DNA of 64,000 nucleotides from Flavobacteriales bacterium (GCA_947449575.1 CANFRV010000006.1:62001-126000), one strand, 5' to 3'; shown: positions 1-9,800, counted from the first letter of the stretch. A program made the numbers and translations. Notes: generated by a model from the sequence alone, not told the origin.

Positions 1-285
1 GACATGAATTCTACCAACATTGTCCAAAGAAACCAATTTGGCTCCTTGGTGAAAAAGACGGTAGAACATCCTGTTTTTAGGTTTGAACAGATTCATTTTA
101 GAAAGCTTTGCACTTACTTTCTCCCATTCATTCATAGGATAAAGTGTCAAACAATCCTCAAAACCTTTGTTCAGCATAAAATTTTCTTGGGCAGCAGGAG
201 ACAGTTGCTTCCGTAATCCGGAAGGAAATAAGAAACGCCCTTTCGCGTCCAACTTAACTTCAAATTCTCCTACTAGTCCTATCAT
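1..285 (-). CDS. mraZ: Transcriptional regulator MraZ, C-terminus cut by window edge
   Basis: The reverse strand is open from an ATG at 285 to base 1, giving 95 residues that begin MIGLVGEFEVKLDAKGRF. This is the N-terminal SpoVT-AbrB-like half of MraZ, with the characteristic GEFEVKLDAKGR and the FPSGLRKQL segment. MraZ is normally about 150 residues, so roughly the last third lies outside the window. MraZ is a DNA-binding regulator that heads the division and cell-wall (dcw) cluster; in this orientation rsmH, ftsI, mur and other genes would be expected to the left of base 1 (family knowledge, not seen). An ATG at 290 is followed directly by a stop, so 285 is the start. Putative MraZ operator repeats lie 35 bases upstream. 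Confidence 0.93.
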   Translation of the reverse strand, partial: MIGLVGEFEVKLDAKGRFLFPSGLRKQLSPAAQENFMLNKGFEDCLTLYPMNEWEKVSAKLSKMNLFKPKNRMFYRLFHQGAKLVSLDNVGRIHV

Positions 286-319
286 AGCATTAATAACGAG
301 CAAAAATAGTAGATTTATT

Positions 320-334
320 ACCACTTTTTACCAC
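320..334 (-). promoter_or_regulatory. Putative MraZ boxes (two 10-bp-spaced repeats)
   Basis: Read on the minus strand, GTGGT occurs at 334-330 and again at 324-320, a period of exactly 10 bp with an A-rich spacer. The pair lies 35 bases upstream of the mraZ ATG. Known MraZ operators are short G-rich repeats (TGGG-like) at 10-bp period in front of mraZ, so autoregulation is a reasonable inference. The core differs from the enterobacterial one (GTGGT rather than GTGGG). Confidence 0.55.
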
Positions 335-633
335 CAATAAACACATTGTTCATAAGTTGTAACGATTAACACGAAAAAAGGTTTCATTACTTTAATAGTA
401 ATTATAGTATTTATAAGGTTTTATGAAAAAAATAGGTTGTGGTAATTTGTGGGATATTTTTTTAATTGTTAATAAAAACTCACATTGTTAACAACCAGAT
501 CAAGAAAAATTAATGGTTGCGAATAAAACACAATAATCATATATACAGATAGTTAGATCTTTCTATTTTGAATTTGACTTTAAATAGTATAAAAATAGTT
601 TTTAAAGAAAGTCAAGGTGAAAGTGGGAGAAGA

Positions 634-756
634 GATTTCAAATTTTCAGATTTCAAATTAAAGTGTGAGAGTTGGAAGATTCAATAAAATAAATTACTCT
701 ATGGAAATATAAACTTGACAAATTCATAAAATCTGCAATTTGTAATTTGAAATCTG
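634..756. repeat. Foldback (inverted) repeat in the mraZ-EamA intergenic region
   Basis: The 14-mer CAGATTTCAAATTA at 647-660 is the exact reverse complement of TAATTTGAAATCTG at 743-756. A second direct copy of the core GATTTCAAATT sits at 634-644, 15 bases from the one at 649-659. The right arm is itself flanked by two AATCTGYAATTT copies. The element ends about 12 bases before the ATG of the EamA gene. It looks like a small dispersed REP-like intergenic repeat, or possibly a transcript hairpin. The rest of the 286-768 gap is AT-rich with no gene visible. Confidence 0.6.
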
Positions 757-768
757 TAATTTTAGCCT

Positions 769-1701
769 ATGGGAAACGATAAAAAAAATTGGGGATTGCT
801 TCTTTTACTCGCTTGTGTCTGGGGAAGCTCTTTTATCCTTATGAAACGTGGAATGTTCACGGTCAGTAATGATCCAATATTTTCAGATTCTCAAGTTGCT
901 TCATTGCGCATGACAATTGCGGCATTGGTGCTTCTTCCATTCGCAATCAATGGACTGAAAAGTATAAAATCACTGAAAGAATTTGCTCTTTTATCAGTTG
1001 TTGGATTCACAGGGAATTTTATTCCAGCATACTTGTTTACTTTTTCCGAAACTGGTATATCTTCAGGATATGCAGGGATGTTAAATAGTTTTACGCCCAT
1101 TTTTTCGATGCTCATTGGGTTGTTCATTTTTAATGTTCGAATTACATTGGTGCAATTTGTTGGCTTAATTATAGGAACTTTAGGTATTATTCTTTTGGTT
1201 TTAGCGGGAAGTAATAGTGGAGAAAACCTAAATTTGGTCGGTAATTGGAAACACGTTGCGGCAATTATTTTTGCGACTTTTCTTTATGGAATTAGTCTCA
1301 ATACAATAAAACACACACTTCAAAAATTCAAAGCAATTGAAATCACGTCTTTGGCGTTTCTCATAGTATTAATTCCATCCATAGCCGCAAATATTAAGTT
1401 TGGGACATACCATACGATAAGTAGCAATTCACATGCCCTAGAAGGATTAGGATATATTGCCATTTTAAGTATTATTGGCACTGCATTTGCCGTCATTCTT
1501 TTCAATAAACTGATAACCGCAACTTCCACTCTTTTCGCCAGTAGTGTAACATATTTCATACCGATTGTAGCAGTTTTTATTGGAATATCGTTTGGTGAAA
1601 CGATCAATTTTGGACAAATTGCTGCAATGATGATTATATTAATAGGTGTGTTTATTGCCAATTATTGGGGACTAATTTTTCCTCAAAAATCTGTGAAATA
1701 G
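769..1701 (+). CDS. EamA/DMT-family membrane transporter
   Basis: 310 residues forming about ten hydrophobic helices in two repeats (roughly residues 8-145 and 160-300), the drug/metabolite transporter (EamA) layout. The first helix carries the typical ACVWGSSFILMKRG signature and the second repeat begins after a short hydrophilic linker (GSNSGENLNL). Length is normal for the family. The substrate cannot be predicted from sequence; DMT proteins export metabolites, amino acids or drugs from the cytoplasm. The start at 769 follows directly on the foldback repeat. The gene stands alone and diverges from mraZ. Confidence 0.88.
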   Translation: MGNDKKNWGLLLLLACVWGSSFILMKRGMFTVSNDPIFSDSQVASLRMTIAALVLLPFAINGLKSIKSLKEFALLSVVGFTGNFIPAYLFTFSETGISSGYAGMLNSFTPIFSMLIGLFIFNVRITLVQFVGLIIGTLGIILLVLAGSNSGENLNLVGNWKHVAAIIFATFLYGISLNTIKHTLQKFKAIEITSLAFLIVLIPSIAANIKFGTYHTISSNSHALEGLGYIAILSIIGTAFAVILFNKLITATSTLFASSVTYFIPIVAVFIGISFGETINFGQIAAMMIILIGVFIANYWGLIFPQKSVK

Positions 1702-1777
1702 ATAATCTTGTCGTTCAGTTGTTTATACTATCGAATTATTTATTTACATTTATAAAAATATTTTAAACTAATATATC

Positions 1778-1882
1778 ATGGCAAAAAGTCAAGACGCAAA
1801 GAAAAACGTTAAAAAAGAAGCAACAAAAACAACAAAAGAAAAAAAAGCGGAGAAAAATCTAAAAAAAGCGGCTAAAGCTTAA
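1778..1882 (+). CDS. 34-residue lysine-rich basic peptide
   Basis: A short ORF starts at the ATG at 1778 and ends with TAA at 1880-1882. It encodes MAKSQDAKKNVKK followed by more Lys/Ala/Glu/Thr, with about 15 lysines in 34 residues and no hydrophobic segment. Short proteins opening MAK(S/G)QDAKKNVKKE are, from my memory, recurrent in Flavobacteriia and usually unannotated. The composition suggests a nucleic-acid-associated or histone-tail-like peptide, which is inference only. It lies between the EamA gene and the convergent M23 gene. No convincing promoter was found. Confidence 0.65.
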   Translation: MAKSQDAKKNVKKEATKTTKEKKAEKNLKKAAKA

Positions 1883-1893
1883 ATAATTCGATT

Positions 1894-2754
1894 TTAAAAA
1901 TTCATGTAATTCAAAGGATTTACAGGAGATTGATTATACCATAATTCAAAATGTAGATGTGGTTTATTTATTTTTTCACCACTATTTCCTACGATTGCAA
2001 TTGGATCTCCAATTTGAACTTTAGCACCTATTTTTTTCAAAGTAATTTTAGCGTTTTTATAGATAGAAATGTACCCATTTACATGTTCAATAATCATCAA
2101 AAACCCTTCTTTTTGAGTAAAACCTGAATAGATAATCGTTCCTGCTAGACAAGCCTTGATAGTCATATCTTTTGCCGTCACAATGTCAATTGCAGGATGT
2201 TTTAGTAAGTCAAATTTAGTTAAAACGAAGCCACTTACTGGCGTTGAAAAGTAAGTGATATTTTTTTTATCATTTTCATTTCCGCTATCGTTTGACCGCA
2301 TATCATCTTTGACTTTTTCGGCAAGTTTTTTTTCGCAATCCGTTGCTTTTGCATTTAGTTTTGGTTGAATTAATTTTTGAGCGTCTGGGAGCAATGAAGA
2401 TAAGGAGTCTTGAGAAATATTTCCTGAAATAACATTAGAAATATTTTTGATGTAATTTTCTTGACTTTCTATTTTTGATGTCAATTTTTCAATTTCTTGG
2501 TGCTGTTTTTCTAACGTTTTTCGCTCAATGGAAGAATTATTTTTAGAATTGTAACCAGAAAATGGCCCCAAATTTATCAAGAAATTAAAAAGTAATCCAA
2601 AGATGATAAAAATAAGTATGGCAAGGGAATAGATTTGAATTCTACTGCTTGAAAAACTCCATTTTTCTTCAAAATTTTCTGGGTTAGACGCAACTACTCG
2701 TAATTGTTCTTTTAGTTTTCTTCTGACATTTGTAATCCAACTCATAGATGTCAA
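1894..2754 (-). CDS. Membrane-anchored M23-like (LytM) peptidase, one His missing
   Basis: 286 residues: a cytoplasmic N-terminus, one transmembrane helix at about 40-62, a coiled-coil stretch at 75-110, and a C-terminal LytM/M23 domain at about 168-286. Metal-site residues H186 and D190 (HPAID) and H266/H268 (HLHFELW) are present. In M23 enzymes the strand after the DHxNGY-like segment normally ends Y-x-H. Here it reads IYKNAK, so N234 replaces that conserved His. M23 enzymes cut peptidoglycan peptides; those with a degraded site (EnvC type) act as activators of other hydrolases. Activity is therefore uncertain. It could be a divisome or elongation partner. Confidence 0.85.
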   Translation of the reverse strand: MTSMSWITNVRRKLKEQLRVVASNPENFEEKWSFSSSRIQIYSLAILIFIIFGLLFNFLINLGPFSGYNSKNNSSIERKTLEKQHQEIEKLTSKIESQENYIKNISNVISGNISQDSLSSLLPDAQKLIQPKLNAKATDCEKKLAEKVKDDMRSNDSGNENDKKNITYFSTPVSGFVLTKFDLLKHPAIDIVTAKDMTIKACLAGTIIYSGFTQKEGFLMIIEHVNGYISIYKNAKITLKKIGAKVQIGDPIAIVGNSGEKINKPHLHFELWYNQSPVNPLNYMNF

Positions 2755-2887
2755 ATGTGCTTAAATTTTATTGAATTTCCAAATATGAATGATAGATAGT
2801 TTAGTTAGCGAAGTGTTAAAGTATTTATAATTAAATATTTTATCAATATCTTGCAACGTATTCCTTTTTTTTTCGTCTAAGTACAAA

Positions 2888-5263
2888 ATGAAATTTTTAG
2901 TATTTATAGTGTCCTTATTACTTGTCAATTGTTCTTATGGACAGCTGATAACGAGCACCTCACTATCACCTGCTGGCTTAGTACAAAATATCCTTTTAGG
3001 ACCCGGGGTTACGGTCTCTGGCATTTCGTATACTGGTTCAGGTGCTGCAATAGGTTCTTTTACTGCGGCTGGAACTAATTTAGGAATTGCTTCAGGAATT
3101 GTAATGACAACAGGTACTGTTTTAAATAATGGGAACGGACCTCAAGGACCAAATAACGCATCTGGAGCTGGATTTGATAATGGCGCTGGAGGATTTGGTG
3201 CTTTGTCAGCCTTACTTCCTGGTGGGACGGCGACGCACAATACAGCTATCTTGCAATTTGATTTTGTTCCTTATTCGGATACGGTTCGTTTTAAATATGT
3301 TTTTGGTTCAGAAGAATATCCTGAATATGTTGGCTCCACCTATAATGATGTTTTTGCTTTTTTTATCTCGGGACCAGGAATTGTTGGGGGTCAACAAAAT
3401 ATTGCAAAACTTCCGAATGGTTCTCCAGTGACCATAAATAATGTCAATGCTGGTTCCAACAGCGCATATTATGTAAGCAACGGGGATGGAAGTCAATCAC
3501 CCTATAATTCTTCTGTAAATTATATTCAATATGATGGTTTTACGAAGGTTTTAGAAGCTGTTTCGAAAGTTCAATGTGGTCAAACGTATCATCTTGTTAT
3601 TGCAATTGCAGATGCAGGAGATGGAATTTTGGATTCTGGAATTTTTCTCGAAGCAAATAGTTTGAATTCTAAAGTTCCGGTGGAGATAGATTATAGCTTA
3701 TCTTCTATATCTTTTCCTGCTTCTCCCAATGTGATGGCTGAAGGATGCGTTTCCACGACTGTCACCTTGCATAGAACGGGTAATATTTCTTCCCCTTTAA
3801 CGATTCCAATAAATACTTCAGGTACAGCTATTGAGGGAGTGGATTATTCAACGATTGCCAATACTATCACGTTTCCTGCAGGTCAATCTTCTGTGAATTT
3901 TACGTTCAATGCGCTTGCAGACGCTTTAATTGAGGGGGTAGAAACAATTATATTAAGTTTTCCAATTACAGACCCTTGCGGAAATGTAAATCCAATCATT
4001 CTCAATCTAGGAATCGACGATATTCAGCCTGTTACTGTTGTTGTGCAAAGTGCTGGAGTTCTTTGTCCTGGAGATCAACTTGAGGTAGTCGCTGTTGTTA
4101 CGGGTGGTTCTGGCCCTTACGTTTATGCATGGAGCACTGGAGAAACTACATCCTCCATTTTTGTTTCGCCTACGAGTACTGCAACGTATACGGTTTCTGT
4201 TACGGATAATTGTTTAAATCAGACCGTTACTGCTTCAGGAGTAATTACAGTGCCTGTTTATCAACCTATTTCACTTTCAGAAACACCTGATATTACAGAA
4301 ATTTGCCCCTATGTTTCTGCCATTTTAGAAGCCAATGCTACGGGTGGTGCTGGGAATTTTACATATGTGTGGACCGCTACAGAGGTTGCTCCATTGGGGA
4401 ATGATTCAATTCAGGAAGTTACTCCCTTTACAACAACAGCTTACTCAGTTGAAGTCACCGATCAATGCGGAGCGACTGAGATTGCGTATATCATTTATAC
4501 TATTACTAGTCCTCCATTGCTATTAACCATGAGTCCAACCGTTCAAATTTGTCCTGGAGACTCGGTTCAAATTTCTGTTGTTGCATCTGGTGGACATGGG
4601 GAGTATCATTATGCGTGGCAGCAAAATGGGGATACAACTTCTTCGGTGTGGGTTCATCCAAGCGGGAATACAGAATATACAGTTTCAGTATCAGATTCTT
4701 GTCAAACTTTTACAGTAGAGGGTACTACTTTGGTAGTTGTTGTTGCTCCAATTGCTGATTTTATTATTTCTAGTCAGACCGTTTTTGAAGATCTTCCCAT
4801 TACATTTCAAAATTTATCCATCAATGGAGTTTCCTATCAATGGGATTTTGGAGATGGACAAAATTCTACTTTAGTCCATCCAAATAATACTTTTTATTTA
4901 CCAGGAACCTATATTGTGGAGCTAATAGCAACGGATGCGAAAGGCTGTGTGGATACTATTTATAAGCCAATTACGATTCAGGAAGAATATTACGTGTATA
5001 TTCCCAATACATTCACGCCTAGCGATGGCGGCAGGGTTAATAATTATTTTTCAGCAAGTTTTATTGGAATAAAAGAGGCAGAAATTAAAATTTTTAATCG
5101 CTGGGGAGAAACTGTTTTTTCTTCAAATGACCTCAATTTTAGATGGGATGGCACTTATAATTCTAAGATTATTCAAGATGGAGTTTTTACTTATGCAGTA
5201 AAATGTTTGACTAATTCTGAGATAAGTTTAAAATTTGTTGGACATGTTTCTATTCTTCGTTAA
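2888..5263 (+). CDS. Secreted T9SS type B cargo with choice-of-anchor L and PKD domains
   Basis: 791 residues. An N-terminal signal peptide (about 1-18) is followed by a choice-of-anchor-L-type region with FKYVFGSEEYPEYV and NDVFAFFISGPG (about 130-210). Then come a Calx-beta-like domain (about 275-370, EGVDYSTI and EGVETIILSF), several Ig-like repeats each with the CPGD motif, and a PKD domain (about 625-700, YQWDFGDG). The last 85 residues are the gliding-motility/type B T9SS C-terminal domain (YIPNTFTPSDGG, FNRWGE, WDGTYN, DGVFTYAVK). The protein should be exported by Sec and then T9SS to the cell surface, probably as an adhesin. A bidirectional terminator follows immediately. Confidence 0.9.
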   Translation: MKFLVFIVSLLLVNCSYGQLITSTSLSPAGLVQNILLGPGVTVSGISYTGSGAAIGSFTAAGTNLGIASGIVMTTGTVLNNGNGPQGPNNASGAGFDNGAGGFGALSALLPGGTATHNTAILQFDFVPYSDTVRFKYVFGSEEYPEYVGSTYNDVFAFFISGPGIVGGQQNIAKLPNGSPVTINNVNAGSNSAYYVSNGDGSQSPYNSSVNYIQYDGFTKVLEAVSKVQCGQTYHLVIAIADAGDGILDSGIFLEANSLNSKVPVEIDYSLSSISFPASPNVMAEGCVSTTVTLHRTGNISSPLTIPINTSGTAIEGVDYSTIANTITFPAGQSSVNFTFNALADALIEGVETIILSFPITDPCGNVNPIILNLGIDDIQPVTVVVQSAGVLCPGDQLEVVAVVTGGSGPYVYAWSTGETTSSIFVSPTSTATYTVSVTDNCLNQTVTASGVITVPVYQPISLSETPDITEICPYVSAILEANATGGAGNFTYVWTATEVAPLGNDSIQEVTPFTTTAYSVEVTDQCGATEIAYIIYTITSPPLLLTMSPTVQICPGDSVQISVVASGGHGEYHYAWQQNGDTTSSVWVHPSGNTEYTVSVSDSCQTFTVEGTTLVVVVAPIADFIISSQTVFEDLPITFQNLSINGVSYQWDFGDGQNSTLVHPNNTFYLPGTYIVELIATDAKGCVDTIYKPITIQEEYYVYIPNTFTPSDGGRVNNYFSASFIGIKEAEIKIFNRWGETVFSSNDLNFRWDGTYNSKIIQDGVFTYAVKCLTNSEISLKFVGHVSILR

Positions 5264-5267
5264 AATG

Positions 5268-5301
5268 AAAAAAGTTTGTCTACATTGTGACAAACTTTTT
5301 T
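5268..5301. terminator. Bidirectional rho-independent terminator
   Basis: Perfect 13-bp stem AAAAAAGTTTGTC (5268-5280) / GACAAACTTTTTT (5289-5301) with an 8-base loop. It has A and T tracts on both sides and lies between the convergent genes ending at 5263 and 5324. Confidence 0.9.
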
Positions 5302-5323
5302 ATAGTAAACGATGTGATTTTCT

Positions 5324-6109
5324 TTAGAGTGATTTTGTACGTCCTCCATCAACAGGCACATTTATTCCGTTAATGTATGAAGCAGCTGGAGAGGCAAGAA
5401 ATGCAATTGCATTCGCAATTTCTTCCGGTTCAGCAATTCTATTCATTGGAGATTCAGCAGCCATTTCGGAAAAAACTGATTCTACAGTACCATTAATTTG
5501 ATTTGATTTTATCTGAGCTAACGTTTGAAGTCTATCTGTATTTGTGGCTCCCGGTAGAACATTATTAACCGTAATATTAAATTGACCTAGTTCATTGGCT
5601 AAAGTCTTACTCCAACTAGCTACCGCTCCTCTAATTGTGTTTGAAACTCCCAAATTATTTAGAGGTTGTTTAACACTGGTAGATATTACATTGATAATTC
5701 TTCCATAGCCTTCTTCTTTCATTAGTGGATAAAGGGCTTGAACCATAATATGATTACAAATTAAATGTTGATTAAAAGCTTCTAGGAATTCAGAAGTGGC
5801 AGCATCTCTTATTGGCCCTCCTTTCGGCCCTCCAGTATTATTTACTAAAATATGTGCCTTGTTCGTAAGAATCCACTTTGACATTATTTTTTCTAAATCA
5901 GCAGGACGAGAAAAATCGGCAACAATATACGAGTGCGATTGACCATTAGAATTATCTAAATCAAGAATTGTAGCTTTCAGTTTGTCTTCATTGCGCGCAA
6001 CAAGAATGATTGTTGCTCCTAATTTGGACAATTCTTGCGCTGTTGCTTTTCCAATTCCTTGAGTGCTTCCGCAAACTACAGCAATTTTATTTTTAAGTTG
6101 TAAATTCAT
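5324..6109 (-). CDS. Atypical short-chain dehydrogenase/reductase
   Basis: 261 residues with a Rossmann fold: GSTQGIG at 14-20 binds the nucleotide, NNTGG lies at about 90-94, and the C-terminal YINGINVPVDGG segment is typical of FabG-like SDRs. The YxxxK active-site motif is absent; the aligned segment reads SNTIR (156-160) before GAVASWSKTLANELG. This fits the known FabG-like subgroup (cd05344-like) that lacks a perfect catalytic tetrad. Dehydrogenase activity is thus not assured and the substrate is unknown. It is a single gene, convergent with the upstream cargo gene, and divergent from the dioxygenase gene. Confidence 0.88.
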   Translation of the reverse strand: MNLQLKNKIAVVCGSTQGIGKATAQELSKLGATIILVARNEDKLKATILDLDNSNGQSHSYIVADFSRPADLEKIMSKWILTNKAHILVNNTGGPKGGPIRDAATSEFLEAFNQHLICNHIMVQALYPLMKEEGYGRIINVISTSVKQPLNNLGVSNTIRGAVASWSKTLANELGQFNITVNNVLPGATNTDRLQTLAQIKSNQINGTVESVFSEMAAESPMNRIAEPEEIANAIAFLASPAASYINGINVPVDGGRTKSL

Positions 6110-6267
6110 TATCTATAATTTTTGTCGAAATTACAGATATTTTTAAAGATAGGGCAAAAAGAAGTACAATATTGCATTTTAAAATTAATTCCATCTTTTG
6201 ATATTTTTCCAAGATAAAAGCCAGATATGTTAATTTTACTTTATATTTTTATAGAAAAATTAAAGAT

Positions 6268-6792
6268 ATGCTAGCTCCTTTCAATTTACAAAAGTGGATA
6301 AACGAAAATCGTGACCTTCTAAAGCCACCGGTTAATAATAAGTGTTTGTATAAAGAAGCAGGTGACTTTATTGTAATGATTGTTGGGGGACCAAATGCTA
6401 GAAAAGATTATCATTACAACGAAAGTGAAGAATTATTTTATCAAATTGAGGGAGATATCACTGTTAGAGTTCAAATTGACGGGAAAGCTGTAGATGTTGA
6501 AATTAAGGAAGGTGAAATGTTTTTACTTCCTGGTAAAATCCCACATTCTCCTATCAGAGGCGAAAATACAGTTGGACTTGTGATTGAAAAAGTGCGTAAA
6601 GGAACAGATTTAGTAGATGGTTTATTGTGGTTTTGCGAAAAGTGTAATCATAAACTTCAAGAATATAAATTTCCTTTAGAGGATGTAGAAAAAGATTTTT
6701 TATCCCGCTTCAAAGAGTTTTATACTTCCAAAGAGTTAAGAACGTGCGACAATTGCGGTCATGAAATGGAATCTGATGAAAAATTTATTTAA
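6268..6792 (+). CDS. nbaC: 3-hydroxyanthranilate 3,4-dioxygenase
   Basis: 174 residues, the full bacterial HAO cupin. The reaction is ring-opening of 3-hydroxyanthranilate with O2 to 2-amino-3-carboxymuconate semialdehyde (EC 1.13.11.6), in tryptophan/kynurenine breakdown or quinolinate/NAD synthesis. Catalytic iron ligands H49, E55 and H93 are visible (DYHYNESEELFYQ and PHSP), with substrate residues R45 and R97. The C-terminal rubredoxin-like metal site has C123, C126, C160 and C163. No other kynurenine-pathway gene is in the window, so the enzyme is encoded away from its partners here. It diverges from the SDR gene. Confidence 0.95.
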   Translation: MLAPFNLQKWINENRDLLKPPVNNKCLYKEAGDFIVMIVGGPNARKDYHYNESEELFYQIEGDITVRVQIDGKAVDVEIKEGEMFLLPGKIPHSPIRGENTVGLVIEKVRKGTDLVDGLLWFCEKCNHKLQEYKFPLEDVEKDFLSRFKEFYTSKELRTCDNCGHEMESDEKFI

Positions 6793-6812
6793 ATAAAAGA
6801 AAGTTACTTTTC

Positions 6813-9800
6813 TTATCTTAGTAAGTTGACGTGACCATTGCGTTCCTTTTTATTTCCATTGAAGTCAGAATACTTTATGGTCCAGGTGTAGGTTCCATCT
6901 TGACATTTATTCCCATTATACTTTCCATCCCAAGAATCTTCAAGGGAATCCATTTTATATATTAATTCTCCCCAGCGATCAAAAATATACATTTCGAAGG
7001 TTTTAATATTTCCTCCCTTTGCCTGAAAAACGGAATTAATTGTTCCATTGGGTGTAAATGTGTTTGGAATATAAATAATCCCATCATACGATAAATTTAC
7101 AATATCGCTAGCTTGACAACCGTTTTGATCCGTATATGTAATGGTGTAGACGAAATTTTTATCTGGGTTAGCAATGGGAGAAAGACATTGGGTACAACTT
7201 AAATAATCTGCAGGAGACCATAAATATTCCCCAGGAGTAGTACTAGTAGCTGAAAGTTGTACTTCATCGCCAAAAAAAGCATAAACATCAGGGCAAGTTT
7301 GGATGAAAGCATTGGGAAATAGACTCACAGTTGCAGACGCAGTATCCGTGCATCCAAATTGATCCATTCCAATCACATAATAGATGGTTGTGTCTGTAGG
7401 AAATACAGTTATGACCTGAAGATTTGGATTAAGAATTGTTTGAACGGGAAACCAAGTATAACTAACACCTCCTGACGCCCAGAGAGAGGCCGAATTATTT
7501 GGACAAACAGTGGTGTCATTTCCAGCAATTATTACTGGAAAAACAACATCAACATATGCGCTATCATAGGCATTACCGCAGGCATTTGTAAATGTACAGT
7601 AATACATGAAATCATTGGAAGGATTTACAATTACAAGTTCACCTAATAGCGTATTGATTGCATAATTGGGAGACCACTCATACGTTGCGGCTCCTCCTAC
7701 TTGAATAGAAGTGGGAGCGCCTAAACACATTGACACGGTGTCAGGAATGATGGGGATAGGCGGATCAAAAAATACGGATACAGTTACCGAATCTTTTACT
7801 ATACATCCATCAGCTGTAATAATTTCCACTGAATATGTAATCAATGATGTTGGTGTGCTTATCGGTGATGCTGAAGTTGTACTTGATAAGAAAGTTCCTG
7901 GTGACCAATGATACGTTAAGCCACCTGTTGCAAAAAGGGAAACACTATTTCCAATACAGACAGAGGTGTCCTCAGAAATGGAGCTATTGACATCGTTCAC
8001 CTGAAGAGTTAGGGTTAGCGTATCAGCGCCGCAACTATCGGACACTATCACGGTGAAAAGGGTTGTTTCAGTAATTGTAGCGATAGGAGTTGCGCTCGTT
8101 GAATCGTTCAAAACATTTGCAGGGCTCCAACTATAATTTGCACCACCGTAGGCTTCCAGTTGATAGGAGCTTCCTGGGCAAATAGGAGTAGGTGGAGAAA
8201 TAATTCCTCCCTGAAAATCACCAATGACCAATTCAAAAACTACCGAATCAGCGCTGAAACAATTATTTGAATCCGAGACGATTAGTTGGACTTCATAAGT
8301 TCCAGGGGCGTCATAATAGTGCGTTGGATTGATTTCTGTTGAAGTTGAATTATCTCCAAAATCCCATAAAAAAGTATTTCCATTAGCGCTGCTATTTGTG
8401 AATATTACTGGCTCAGGAATGCATATTAGAGGATCAGGATTACCAATAATTGGTTCAATTTTATTTAATTCAAATTTGAAAGCCGCTAAATTACAATTGC
8501 TGCTCAAGTTTTGAGGTCCTATTACTCCAGGAGTTGTTGTAAAACCAAAATTATTTCCTCCGCATGCGCCGCAGACAGCATGATAAATTCTTCCTGATTT
8601 ATCAAATCTACTAGTTCCTCCATCTACATGGTTATAGCTACTAGCTAATCCTCCCATAAAAGTAGCGTATTTTAAAAATGAGGCGTCTTGGTCCAAAACA
8701 GCAATATAAAAATTACTACCTGTTGTGGTCGTTTGAAACGCATCGCCTGTTGTTGTAAATCCGCTGGTTGTGCTATACAAAGCTTGATTACTATAGGAAG
8801 AATTAATTGTTCCTCCCCATCCAGACAAATAGATGTCAAAACAGTCCGACACCAAAAACGCAGTAGGAGAAATTTCCGGATGACCAGTTCCCGCGCCAAT
8901 CATAGTTGTCCACGTAATTGTGCTTAAATTAGAAGAATATTTACGAATAAATTGGCCAGAATTCGGCGTTCCATAAAGTCCAGCAGTAATTGGCCAGGCA
9001 GTTTCAGATTGACCAAATACGTAGACATCATTATTTTGATCTAATTGAACAAAGTATGCTTGATCATATTCCGCGAAACCCATAAATGTACCTTGCAATA
9101 TTGCGCCAGTCAGTCCGTTAAAATGGGTTAAAAAACCATCAGATATTCCGCCATTAAAACTGAGGTCATTACCAAGTATAATTGGAAGCGTATTTGAATT
9201 CGTTCCACCAGCTACATATACTCCACCAGTAGAAGAAAGTTGGACGGAATTTCCTGTTTCATTTCCACTTCCTCCAAAATAAGTAGACCACGACATGGAG
9301 TTCAGCCCAGCATTCATTTTAAAAACTACTGCATCTTGAGTTCCGTTCAACGAGCCTTGAGCGGCACTAGCGGTAGGGAAATTTGAAGACTGAGAAGTAC
9401 TTGAAACATAAATATAGCCATTACTGCCATCTATTATTTCTCCACGAAAAGGATCTCCATAATTGTAGTTGAGGGCACCAATATTGACACCATCAGTTCC
9501 CGACCCTCCAACGAAGGTAGATGCTAGTAAGGCAGAACCATTTGCGCTTAATTTTGAGATAAAAAGATCTGCCCCATTGTAATACAACTCATTTTCAGTG
9601 ATTGCAGGTCCCCCATTGAAGGAATTATCGAAAGCACCAACTGTTGTTGGGAAATTTTGGGAAGAAGTAACCCCCAAAATATATAATTCTCCGGCCGAAT
9701 TTGAAACCAAACTATGTGGAGCTTCATTGCCACTTCCACCCAAATAGCTAGAATAAACAAGTGCAGTTCCAGTAGCATTAAATTTAGTAATAGCAATATC

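Noticed and set aside
4-216. 70-codon ORF on the plus strand at the window start
   Set aside because: It is antisense to mraZ, whose reading frame and motifs are clear on the minus strand.
1320-1661. 113-codon minus-strand ORF inside the EamA gene
   Set aside because: Antisense to a clear ten-helix transporter; isoleucine-rich shadow composition.
8688-8927. 79-codon plus-strand ORF and similar ORFs within 6813-10730
   Set aside because: Shadows of the giant T9SS cargo gene, which has continuous domain evidence on the minus strand.
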